From: Kalmusia sp. IMI 367209
Taxonomy: Eukaryota > Ascomycota > Dothideomycetes > Pleosporales > Didymosphaeriaceae
NCBI GenBank assembly: GCA_027946365.1
Contig: JAPEUQ010000009.1
Location: 744,001 to 808,000 of the forward strand
DNA length: 64,000 bases
Direction of reading: 5' to 3'
The notes under the pieces are model-generated. The model ran no database searches. It worked only from the letters and a program-made list of their open reading frames with translations, and was not told the origin of the DNA. The translations under genes were made by a program, and so were the position numbers. Below, piece by piece: positions 10,117 to 19,320 of the stretch (positions within the stretch are counted from its first letter, which is position 1; every line of letters begins with the position of its first letter).

Positions 10117-11880
10117 ATGGGTAGTGACTCTCCTCGGCCCTTGAAACGCCGACGCGTGACTCAGGCATGCGACTATTGCCACCGACGAAGCATTCGTTGC
10201 CAGCCCGCCGAGGGAGACTTTCATCAACGATGTACCAATTGCGTCGACTTCAGCCAACCTTGCACTCGTGACCGAGCCGTGAAGCGTCGAGGGGCAAAGC
10301 CGAGCCAACAAGATTCACAGCAAACGCCCCTACGCTCACCACGTCCTTTACGAACAGGAAATTCATCTAGTCAGTCCACCCCACAACCGCCTGCATGCTC
10401 AGGCGAAGCGCTTTGGTCTGCGCCCCAGGTTGCCAGTCAGGCCGTGGTTGTCGACCTCATTGAAATTTTCTTTGAGGTTGTCTATCCCATCTTTCCACTA
10501 TTCCACCGTCCAAGTTTCCTACGCAAGATATCTCGTGGCGAGTATGGCAACAATCAGCAAATCTTCGCAGTGACCATGGCTGCGTGTGCGCTGAGCTCAG
10601 CTCGTGCCGCTGATAATGCACTGTTTACTTCGACTTGGGATGAAGAGAGCCTTGCCAACACTGCTTCAAAGGTCTTCTACGACGCGGCTATTGATGCTTT
10701 ACCGAAAACAGACACTCCTGTACAGAGTCTGGATCTCATGCGAGCATACGCACTGCTATCGCTTACCGCAATTCAACATGGCAATACACGAGACATGCAA
10801 GCGTATCTCGGAAAGTATCATGCTTTAGTAGCTATGGACGGACTGCACGACGAAGCCAATTGGCCCCGGGATCTCACGATCATAGAATTAGAAGAGCGCC
10901 GTCGGCTGGTACGTATTGTTGTTCGACTTTCCCCAGCATGCCATTGACTTGTGCAGTATTGGTCCATGTACACTCTCGATATTTTTTCTTGCATCGTCTT
11001 CAATAGTGTGATTCGAAGCCGAGAAGAACAATCTAACGTCCGATATACCACCGAACTCGACGACGCTTTCTTCGACAATACTGGCTACAGGGCAGAACCC
11101 CAATCTCCTGGTGATGCTACGAGTCCGTCAAGTAGCGTCTCACCTGACAGCTGGCTGCATGGCTGGAACATCACGACAGACTTATGGCGTCTGCTCGAAC
11201 ATGTCACAATGAAGCTTCATAGCCACACCAAGAAGAAGCGTTCTTTCCTCGAGGTTGCGACCAATTTCGAAACATCTCCATCGACAAGGACACTGCAGGC
11301 TGAAGTAGATCGCATATACTACGGCTTGCCCTATCATTTCAGAGACATCAACAAAATGACCGGTGACCAAACAAGAGATCGGTACGGCTTTCAAGCCGCA
11401 AATATTACTGCAACCGTGCAACTTCTTCGCATGGTTCTTCTGGCGTCGGAGCAGAACACCATCGAGCAGCGCTGCCAAGTGGTCAGTGAGGTAGTCAATG
11501 CCTTCATGCGAATACCAACCTCGTACCTGCGTGCTATCAGCTCGCCACTACTCCATCACCTAAGAGGTATCGGCTCCGTCCTTGGTGGTGTCCTTGAAGA
11601 GCCTTTGGTAGACTACCAATATCAACAGGTCCGCACGGTCCTACTGTCGCTAGCTCAACTCCTAGAAAATCTGGATATTGGTATTCACTCGGTCAAATCC
11701 GCGCAGAAGCTGAGAGGTCTCGTGGTTCAGATCGACGACCACATGGCATCTCGGACGGGAAGTGGGGAAACTCCCACGACCACGTACTCGGGTTCTCACG
11801 GACATGACTTGCAGCTTCCGCAAGACTTTCTTGATGAATGGCCGTGGAAGACGGGGTTTATGCAGTTCCCGGGGCCGTGA
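10117..11880 (+). CDS. Zn2Cys6 transcription factor beside the anhydro-sugar kinase
   Basis: Two exons, 10117-10908 and 10957-11880 (intron 48 nt, GTACGT...TGCAG, phase 0), encode 571 aa. The zinc cluster lies near residues 18-49: CDYCHRRSIRC followed by CTNCVDFSQPC. A basic stretch KRRR precedes it. The middle region (IFFEVVYPIFPLFHRPSFL, about residues 115-135, then the RAYALLSLTAIQHG and RRRLYWSMYTLDIF helices across the splice) is the fungal-specific transcription factor domain (PF04082). Nuclear DNA-binding regulator. Its position between the kinase and a sugar transporter suggests it controls them. It differs clearly from the second Zn2Cys6 protein at 23717, which lacks this middle domain. 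Confidence 0.9.
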
Positions 11881-12455
11881 ATAATTTAATCGTTCAGCCC
11901 TACGACAATTCTGGATACATTTGCTTGGCATGTGAGTTCGTCATGACTCAGGAGAACATTATTACCGAGGATCGGACAGTGACAATGACTTGGCGCAACT
12001 GCGCTAGGTCACACGTGACCGAAAATTTCGATTTCGGGCAGGATGCACGCAATCCCATTGGCGCGCAAAAATCCGGTGATGCTTCCCCTCGCGGGGCAAT
12101 GATTCCAAAAAGAATCAGCCCATAGACGGATCAACGAGATCATTATCTGTCGTTGTTGGCTTAGATCGCCTGATTTCGCTGCTCACGTAGCATTCTGGCG
12201 TTCTGCCTTTTAAGCGCTCGGCAGCGATCCAGGGTCCCATGTCGACCGCTCCAGGCCAAGCTCTTTCCCCATGGTTTCCATACTGTTGGGCCCAATTTCC
12301 CCATCCCACATAATTTAGTCTTCTAACGTCGAGGTACCACCATCCGTGACTCCTCGACCTGTCTGATGGCTATAAGACCAGCATGAATCCTTGCGTTGTA
12401 CCGCTCCACAGGTTTCTGGCTCTCTCTTTCTCACGATAGCATCCTCTACATTAGT
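11881..12455. other. Intergenic, promoter of the MFS transporter
   Basis: A 575-bp spacer between tandem plus-strand genes. No gene is supported. It contains the 3' flank of the regulator and the transporter's upstream region. Confidence 0.4.
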
Positions 12456-14069
12456 ATGGCTTTCCAACCATGGCGCCGCGTTCCTGGCAGGGTGTTGATG
12501 TTTCTCATCAATGCCTTCATCTTCGTGGCTCTGATCTTTGAAGGCTACAATCAGGGCGTTCTCGGCACAGTCTCAGGCACTCCCGGCTTCATCGATATGG
12601 CGAATATTGGTGCCGATGGCGTCGTGACAAACTCGACCAAACAAGGTGGCCTCTCCGCGGCATATTACTTTGGCGCCCTCTTTGGAGCTTTCATCGGTGG
12701 ATGGATTGGGGACAAGTATGGCAGAAAAGTCGGAGTGTTCGCTGGTGCGTGGCAGGGTGTCCTTGGAGGAGCACTCCAAGCTGGCAGCATCAACTCAAAC
12801 ATGTTCATCTGCGCTCGTGTTATCACTGGCCTCGGTATGGGCTTCGTCATGGCTATTGTCCCCCCGTGGGTGTCGGAGCTATCTCAGGCGCACGATCGCG
12901 GTTCCAACTTCTCCTTCATCTTCATCGCCAATTTTCTCGGGATTACCATCGCAAACTGGATCAATTTCGGCGTGCGCGAATCTGCGATACAGTTCAGATG
13001 GCGATTTCCTCTCGGCTTTATGTGCATCCCGGTTTTCATCAACGCCATGACAGTGTTAATGCTTCCAGAGTCTCCGCGATGGCTCATGGCGCATGATCGA
13101 CGCGACGAGGCAGTCGAGATCTTGTGCAAAGTGCGAGGCGACGTGGACCCTTCCGATCCCTCTATCAAGGAAGAACTCGAACATCTCCACGCCATCGTAG
13201 AAGCCTCTAAGCATCCCCGCAACAGCTACGTCAACCTCTTCTTAGGTGGCCGCCACTCCGGCGTCTTGCACCTCGGCCGCCGTGCCATCCTCGGCTTTGC
13301 ACTCCAACAAATCCAACAGTGGTCCGGCATTATCGCCATCGTTACCTGGAGTAGCCGTCTCTTCTCACTTGCAGGCTTCGACGAATTCAAATCCCTATGG
13401 ATGGCCGGCCTTGTCAATACCCTTGGCATCTTCGGCACTGCAGCAGCCGGTCTCGTAATCGACCGCATCGGCCGCCGCATGAGCCTCCTCGTCTCTTTCA
13501 TCATCCAAGGCCTAGCTCTCTTCATCGTCGCAGCGCTCATCAAGTCCTCTGAAAACTATACCGACAGCAATCCCAGCATGTCAGAAAGCCTCGGCCAGGG
13601 CGCCGCCTCCTTCGTCTTCATCTACCTGTGGTTCTTCTGTATGTTCAACATCGTACCCTGCTGGCTTTATGGCACGGAGATCTGGCCGCAAGACGTGCGC
13701 GCCAAAGGGTACTCGTTCACCATTCTTGGGTGGGCAATTGGATGCGGGATGACGACTTTCCTCATCCCCATCATGCTGGAGAAGATCGGATGGAATACGT
13801 TTATTTTCTTTGGTGTTATGAATGCTGTGGTGACACCACTTATCTATTTCTTCTATGTGGAGCCCGCGGGGCATAGTTTGGAAGAGGTTAATTTGCTGTT
13901 CACGAGTGATAGTCCGTTTGTCAGGAGGAATGTCGAGGAGTATGAGAGGAGGGTTGCAGAGGCTGGGGGAAATGCGGCGGTGGCGGCGAGGAGGCTTATG
14001 GAGGAGGTTGATGGGGTGATGACGCCGAGCGAGGTGAAGATTGAGGAGTCGAAGGATGCCCTTGCTTAG
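12456..14069 (+). CDS. Sugar-type MFS transporter
   Basis: A single-exon 537-aa protein starting at ATG 12456 (MAFQPWRRVPGR). It shows the 12-helix sugar porter pattern (PF00083). Signatures: GYNQGVLGTVSG in TM1, GDKYGRKVGV after TM2, RVITGLGMGF, PESPRWLMAHDR, ALQQIQQWSGI in TM7, DRIGRRMS, and GTEIWPQDVRAKG after TM10. The C-terminus is an acidic cytosolic tail of ~70 residues. Sugar porters of the plasma membrane move hexoses, disaccharides or related polyols by proton symport or facilitation. The substrate cannot be read from sequence. The adjacent anhydro-sugar kinase makes levoglucosan or another anhydro-sugar an attractive candidate. Confidence 0.92.
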   Translation: MAFQPWRRVPGRVLMFLINAFIFVALIFEGYNQGVLGTVSGTPGFIDMANIGADGVVTNSTKQGGLSAAYYFGALFGAFIGGWIGDKYGRKVGVFAGAWQGVLGGALQAGSINSNMFICARVITGLGMGFVMAIVPPWVSELSQAHDRGSNFSFIFIANFLGITIANWINFGVRESAIQFRWRFPLGFMCIPVFINAMTVLMLPESPRWLMAHDRRDEAVEILCKVRGDVDPSDPSIKEELEHLHAIVEASKHPRNSYVNLFLGGRHSGVLHLGRRAILGFALQQIQQWSGIIAIVTWSSRLFSLAGFDEFKSLWMAGLVNTLGIFGTAAAGLVIDRIGRRMSLLVSFIIQGLALFIVAALIKSSENYTDSNPSMSESLGQGAASFVFIYLWFFCMFNIVPCWLYGTEIWPQDVRAKGYSFTILGWAIGCGMTTFLIPIMLEKIGWNTFIFFGVMNAVVTPLIYFFYVEPAGHSLEEVNLLFTSDSPFVRRNVEEYERRVAEAGGNAAVAARRLMEEVDGVMTPSEVKIEESKDALA

Positions 14070-15400
14070 TGCGAGATGGGAGAAGAATCTCTGTACCTTG
14101 TACATACTGTAGGAACTTATTAATATCTATTTACATAGCATTTCGATGTATCACAGGTGGTCTTCCTGCTAGCACTTGTTTTCCAGTGTACTTGCATATA
14201 TCTCTCGAGCCTCGTTATTGTGGGTGCCAATTACAAAACGTACATGTAAGATACATTGCGTACAACTTCGATTTGTAGACGTCTGAAAAGCATCCAATGA
14301 GTAGTAGAAGTCGCACGCAAATTAGTAAACCAGCAGGAGGGAAATATGCTATTTCTGTCTGCCTGTATTGATCACGTATACTGACCTAGGTATTGCCTTT
14401 ACGTAGTTTAACACCAGTATGCGTAGCATGTCTCGGGAAGGCTTAGCAAGACTGCCTCTGTTTTACTTGCAAGCACAATTCTGGGGAATTTAAAACGCTC
14501 CTCGGCGTTCTTAGTCGCGAGCTACTTTCGCATGTCAATAGGAAACATTTTCTCTATGTGTGTTACGAGGCGCATATATCATTTACGAAGGCCGAGAGTT
14601 GCAAAGAAATCGTGCAGCTCGTGCGGTCATTTGTCGTTAGAGCAAGAGGGCAGGTTGAGGTGATGCCAGAAACACTTGAGAACCACATCTTGCATTCATG
14701 TTCCGCAGACGCGCACAGAATGCGCATTGCGTACATAGAGGAAGCCACGCGGAGGAACGCTTGTCCCATCTTAATATAATGACAGCTCTTTAGTAGTGGT
14801 TAGGGGAGGTATGCTGAGAACCCACTCCAAATTATTGTCATTTATTGACTATCTCGTAAGCCGTTCGCAATCCCTGTCGTTCCCACAAAAGGATAAATTT
14901 CTTGGGTCGAGCATAAGCCTATCGTAGTGGTACACGGTTGACACATTCATCCAGCTATTGTTAATCAGCTTTTTCGTACTGTGCTGTGTAAGCACTTACA
15001 TGTCTGCGACATGAGCGGTCCTTTGCCGTTGAGCGAGCATCCGCTGATTTTGCCAAATTCCAAGGAGCGATAGAACGAGGTTAAGAAACAGAGCAACAAG
15101 AGAAATGATAGCTTCTGGGTTGAGAGTCATATTGAATTTCCTGGCACTTCAAACATGAAGGAAGTTAATCGAGTGTTGTGGGCGTATTAGGATCTGCCAT
15201 CAAATGCCCCAGTAAAGACTTAATATACACTCCAATCCGTATCCGTGTGCCACTTGTCCATAATAAGCTCCATTTGTAGAGAACCACCGGAAGGCCATTT
15301 TGTCGGACCTTGGGAGCGCACTCACGAACCTATATTGGAATGTCACCTAGGGGATGTGATCTCTATCGCAACATTGATAATTGACTTTTTGAAAACTTTG
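14070..15400. other. Gene-poor stretch after the transporter
   Basis: No supported gene. A short plus-strand ORF at about 14558-14779 matches nothing I recognise. The dispersed-repeat copy at 14322-14420 lies inside. Confidence 0.4.
14322..14420 (+). repeat. Internally deleted copy of the dispersed repeat at 55752-56880
   Basis: The first 31 bases (14322-14352) match 55752-55782 at 29 of 31 positions. The last 36 (14385-14420) match 56846-56880 with one gap and three substitutions, ending in an identical 15-mer. Only about 30 bases separate the two blocks here, against roughly 1.06 kb in the other copy. This copy therefore looks like the ends of the same element joined by a deletion, or the other copy has a large insertion. 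Confidence 0.7.
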
Positions 15401-15410
15401 TGGCGACCCA

Positions 15411-15580
15411 GGGACCTTTTGTAATGACCACATATTGGGAATCGTGATCAATGGGACCTTTTAGGGGTTGTGGGCTATCTATGCATGCATTCCTTGTTTC
15501 TATTAAGGAACGAATGAGACCATCGGGCCTTTTGTGAGATCTGACTGAAAGTTGAGGCGATGCTGGGACCTTTTGCGAGA
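15411..15580 (+). repeat. Four spaced GGGACCTTTT direct repeats
   Basis: GGGACCTTTT or a one-base-deleted variant (GGGCCTTTT) begins at 15411, 15453, 15525 and 15565. The spacings are 42, 72 and 40 bp. Copies three and four continue with TG[TC]GAGAT. Spaced short repeats ending in a palindrome (next entry) resemble the subterminal repeats of some DNA transposons (inference). Confidence 0.55.
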
Positions 15581-15597
15581 TGTGGCTGAGGTTCAAC

Positions 15598-15644
15598 GGG
15601 CGGCAAACGCCGGTCTATCAATCATAGACCGGCGTTTGCCGCCC
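15598..15644. repeat. Perfect 47-bp hairpin: 21-bp arms, 5-bp loop
   Basis: Left arm 15598-15618 and right arm 15624-15644 are exact reverse complements, with loop CAATC. The arms are GC-rich (GGGCGGCAAACGCCGGTCTA core) in AT-richer surroundings. No T-run follows as in a bacterial-style terminator, and it is not coding. Candidate fold-back transposon end, or a structured RNA element. Confidence 0.85.
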
Positions 15645-15767
15645 CAAAAGCAGCTTTCCATTGTCTGGGCTTGATCCCGTCTCTTTGTTTCTTAATTCTT
15701 TTCCATGATGCAGCAGTAGCACCATGGTTCAGTGCTGAGTATTTTCGTCGGGCTCTTGTTGAGAGGC

Positions 15768-16268
15768 ATGGTGCTGGAGGCAAACGATGCAAGTGACTCT
15801 CAGGAGCCGAGAAACTTTATGAGATCTTTCGCTAGAACCACTTCGCCTTGTTCTCCGAAGATCTCCCTAACGGTCGTATTAGAGCATCAAAATTTACATG
15901 TCGAATTTGGCAAGCGAATGGTTTTCTTCTTCAGTTTTCGACGTCCAGCTTGTATTCCGGCGAGTGCAATGGGAAGTGCTATGCACACTTTGAATAGTGC
16001 AGTCTTCTGTAAATCTGGAATCACTCCGTCTTTAACCTTTCATCAAATAGATGATCATACTAGACGGCCATTGCTAGAAGATTATATGACTCGAGGATTA
16101 GCTTGGGTGAAACACTATTTACCAAAGAACTGTTTCGATACTGAGCTTGAAGAAATTGGAAGATCCATGATTGCATTTTCAATCACGCACAATGAGAGTG
16201 GCGTGGCTCGCACAGGAGCTATGCACAGTGGGTACTCAGTCTATTTCCTTGAAATCTTTCACAACTAA
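15768..16268 (+). CDS. Hypothetical ORF, possibly a decayed gene
   Basis: An open frame of 166 aa from the first in-frame ATG. The C-terminal half (LEDYMTRGLAWVKHYLPKNC, then ELEEIGRSMIAFSITH) has ordinary protein composition. The first half looks less natural. I recognise no family. It lies just after the hairpin and may be a transposon-linked remnant. No good splice sites were seen. Confidence 0.25.
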   Translation: MVLEANDASDSQEPRNFMRSFARTTSPCSPKISLTVVLEHQNLHVEFGKRMVFFFSFRRPACIPASAMGSAMHTLNSAVFCKSGITPSLTFHQIDDHTRRPLLEDYMTRGLAWVKHYLPKNCFDTELEEIGRSMIAFSITHNESGVARTGAMHSGYSVYFLEIFHN

Positions 16269-16994
16269 CAGTTATTCAGTATGGCTGCTGAATGTTTCGA
16301 AACGGCGTGTACTCCGAGCTAGTTCTATGAGAAGATACAGGAGTGAAAACCGATACATTTGAGTTAGGGATGGGCCTTCTAAATTTGTGATGTGACTAAC
16401 AATTGAAGCTGCGCTCAGTTCTTGGCCCCAGGATCACATGCACAACCAACTTCCGCCTTTGAGCGTGGAGCAAATTTCTTATTCAGTCTCAGGTTCGTCT
16501 TCTTCCGGAGAAAAAGAGAACAGTGGTATATTTCGCAGCCTGCGGACCTTTGCACTACGCGACCCCCACCATTGAATGATGGCTACGAAGCAGATTCAGG
16601 CTATAATTGAATGAGGCTGATCGAGAGATTTTCTTTTGACTCAAAGTATCAAAACATATGAAGTCATGAGTCCAACGAAGCCAAATTGAACCAGAGACGC
16701 AGGCCAAAAAGACACGGATGAGGGCACTATAGAGTGGGAGATAGGGAGAGGTTGCTATATACCGCTGTTTGAGAGACGCCGTGAGAACGATGTTGGATGA
16801 GAGCGTGGTATGAGGGAAGCTGTAGCAGAAGCGAGTGCAAGACGAAGTCAATTTGATGTCGAAGTGATGTAGGATATGCGTCTCGAAGAAATTCATGACG
16901 TATACCAAGCTATGAGTTCTGGCCGAGATTAGAACTGGAAGCTTGGACAAACAAAGAAATCCTCACCGCTAGACAGCACTGTCTCTCCAGACGC

Positions 16995-18302
16995 TCAGTC
17001 TAACTTCGTCTCACGTTTTCCGACCGCCCATAGCTGCGCCACTGGGTGTGGGGTGTACATGGCGGCCACCTTCTTTGCCTCATTAAGAGGTTGGTAAATT
17101 TTCCTATAGTACTTTGGGATAGTGACAGAGATAGGACGATCCATGAACTCCGTCTTCTTGGGTGTTTCAATCCACATAGTTCTCCTGGCGTGCGCGACCT
17201 GATCTTGGACGAGACCTTTTTCCGCATTACTGTAATTGTAGCCTCCTATGAATGTCGCCTGGTCACCATCGGCGTGTCGTATTTGAAACCCTCTCGCCAT
17301 TTCCACGCTTGTCTCAAGGAATCCTCTTTCTCTGTATTTCCGAATAGCTCTCTCGTTCTTTGCGTTGTTGATGTAACCTTGCCATACATGCGTGATGCCT
17401 GATGAAGTTTTTGCCCCATAAAAGTGACATGCGACGTGTGGGCCTAAGTAGCATTGTACCACGCTAGAATGAAACCGGAAAATAGATGCCGTGTCGAACG
17501 GATGATCGCGATCTTCTACCATGAGTTGAATCTCGACTGTGCGCCGGTCGTTGCGTAACTCGCCTCGGATAACTCGTTTGATAAACAGGATGTCATCATA
17601 GTCCTGTAACATTGAGCCACCCTCCACTGTGATTGTTTTGCTGACAGTGTTAATGACAATGTTCCGGAAAGGGGATTGATTGCTAAGGTCTTCAACGTCT
17701 TCTTCTTCCCTAACAACAAAGTTCATATCGGTAGCCGCTTCGAACAGGGCATCGTTTTCCAGAACCTCCGCAAAAGCTTCACGTTGGAGGCGGACCATCC
17801 CACCGTCTTCCCTCATAAGCTTTCGAATTTGATCTAACGGCGACCGCCATGTAACTCCTGCTTGCTCCATTCCTTGCATGAAGGCGGAAACGAGGTCGAA
17901 GTCATTGGGTGCGTAAAAGTCCCAATCAGAGTGAGTATCCGTGACCCCCCTCTTGAAAAACTCCAGCGCCCTAGAGCCAGATATGTAAACAAGATTCCTG
18001 GACATAGCGCCTAGAACTATCGAAGAGTTTCCGAGGCTGCACTCAATGTACTCTTGGACCGAGATGCGAGCAAGACAACATTTCGCTACCAGGACGTGCT
18101 CCTTGGATCGTGAAGCGGCTTGGTAGAGTGACCTGACGTCGTCAACCGATAGATTTGTGGTGATGATGTTCAACAGTTCCGCGGGCAGCCTCGTCATGAC
18201 TCGATGTATACGCGATTCGCCCGTGCTGAGATCCTGCTGGGGTTCAAGACCCAAGCTTGGGTGAGAATCTTCCATTGCTGTCGTCTGCAGCCGATCCATC
18301 AT
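16995..18302 (-). CDS. F-box-like protein with a nucleotidyltransferase-like fold
   Basis: A single-exon 435-aa protein, ATG 18300-18302. Residues ~38-75 (LPAELLNIITTNLSVDDV, LYQAA) look like an F-box. Further on, ISGSRALEFFKRG followed by SDWDFYAP matches the GS...D-x-D pattern of the nucleotidyltransferase (Pol-beta) fold, with Asp-Trp-Asp as possible metal ligands. The rest (NIVINTVSKTITVEGGSMLQ, VQCYLGPHVACHFYGA) resembles a large lineage-specific fungal family often annotated only as hypothetical. Function unknown. If the F-box is real, the protein could bring a substrate or nucleotide to an SCF ubiquitin ligase. Both domain calls come from motifs alone. Confidence 0.75.
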   Translation of the reverse strand: MMDRLQTTAMEDSHPSLGLEPQQDLSTGESRIHRVMTRLPAELLNIITTNLSVDDVRSLYQAASRSKEHVLVAKCCLARISVQEYIECSLGNSSIVLGAMSRNLVYISGSRALEFFKRGVTDTHSDWDFYAPNDFDLVSAFMQGMEQAGVTWRSPLDQIRKLMREDGGMVRLQREAFAEVLENDALFEAATDMNFVVREEEDVEDLSNQSPFRNIVINTVSKTITVEGGSMLQDYDDILFIKRVIRGELRNDRRTVEIQLMVEDRDHPFDTASIFRFHSSVVQCYLGPHVACHFYGAKTSSGITHVWQGYINNAKNERAIRKYRERGFLETSVEMARGFQIRHADGDQATFIGGYNYSNAEKGLVQDQVAHARRTMWIETPKKTEFMDRPISVTIPKYYRKIYQPLNEAKKVAAMYTPHPVAQLWAVGKRETKLD

Positions 18303-18687
18303 TACTAGTTCTGTTGACTAATATCTGAGGTAGAGGAACTTGTAGGTGTCGTGCATACTCATTCGTATGAATACTGCGAGGGAAAATAGTACTGAGACAA
18401 ATAGTTGATTCGGGCCTATCGCCGTGGTGTAGAGAGGTGTTTATTTATCCTTGTGCGGCTCCGCTTGCCGAAAGGCCCACTTTTATCTTATTCATCGAGC
18501 AGTTCAGTGATGGTGATATTGCGTGCCAGAAGGGTGCGTTGCAAACGCGTTCACGCGTCCCCGGGGAATATCACGTGATTTCTACTTTAGGTCTAGCCTC
18601 AAGCGAAACCTCGGCTCTTCTCACCCCATCTCCATCTCGGTCACAGTTCCTTCATCCTATCAACCAGTGCTACGATATTCTTGAAAT

Positions 18688-19320
18688 ATGCCACAATCAA
18701 TATTAGGGTCAGATCTCGCCTCTAAGAAGCAACGAAAAAGGAGCGATTATCCGTACCGCTTAGACTATCGTACAAGATGGTGAGCACACCCAACTACCAC
18801 ATCAAATATGTCCACGTGACAAATCTTCCATCTGTGAAATTGTGCTCATCCGTTCAGTAATTTGGACCATGCTCTACTAAACCAAGTGACAATTGATACT
18901 GACGCGTGAGCCTCTAGGGCCGACAACGATATGTTCCACCATCTCAACAACCCTATCTACGGCGTCCTCATCGACTCCATCATCAACGAGTACCTGATCA
19001 CCCGCCTCAATTATAACACCACGACCTATCCGCGTACCGCACTAGTCGCGAACACCTACTGCGACTATTTTGGGCAGTTACAATATCCCGGTATGCTCGA
19101 CCTCGGACTGCGCGTGGTTAAGCTAGGAAAGAATAGCGTCATGTACGAGGTGGGCTTTTTCAAAGAGGGCGAAGAGGCAGTAAAGGCTGTTGGTGGGTTT
19201 GTGCAGATTTGGGTGGAGCGGGGTAGTGGGAAGGCGCCGGAAGAGGGATTGGAAAAGGGAGTGAGACAAAAGCTGGAGGAGCTGATGCAGCCTGGATTGA
19301 AGGAGAGGAGTAAGCTGTGA
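18688..19320 (+). CDS. Acyl-CoA thioesterase (4HBT hotdog family)
   Basis: Two exons, 18688-18779 and 18918-19320 (intron 138 nt, GTGAGC...CTCTAG), encode 164 aa. The join restores the family core RTRWADNDMFHHLNNPIYG: Asp-Met-Phe-His-His with the catalytic Asp region, then LIDSIINEYLI. Translating from the internal ATG alone would miss this N-terminal part. Single-domain hotdog thioesterases of this type hydrolyse acyl-CoA esters in the cytosol, mitochondria or peroxisome. No clear PTS1 (ends SKL-like: ERSKL). The final three residues S-K-L are in fact the canonical peroxisomal targeting tripeptide, so a peroxisomal location is likely. Flanked by gene-poor DNA. Confidence 0.85.

Noticed and set aside
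12396..12455. 20-codon N-terminal extension of the sugar transporter
   Set aside because: Starts at TTG; the ATG at 12456 gives the normal short cytosolic N-terminus of sugar porters.
16555..16950. 131-codon minus-strand frame downstream of the F-box gene
   Set aside because: Begins at a TTG, no ATG start, no motifs, and lies in the 3' flank of another gene.
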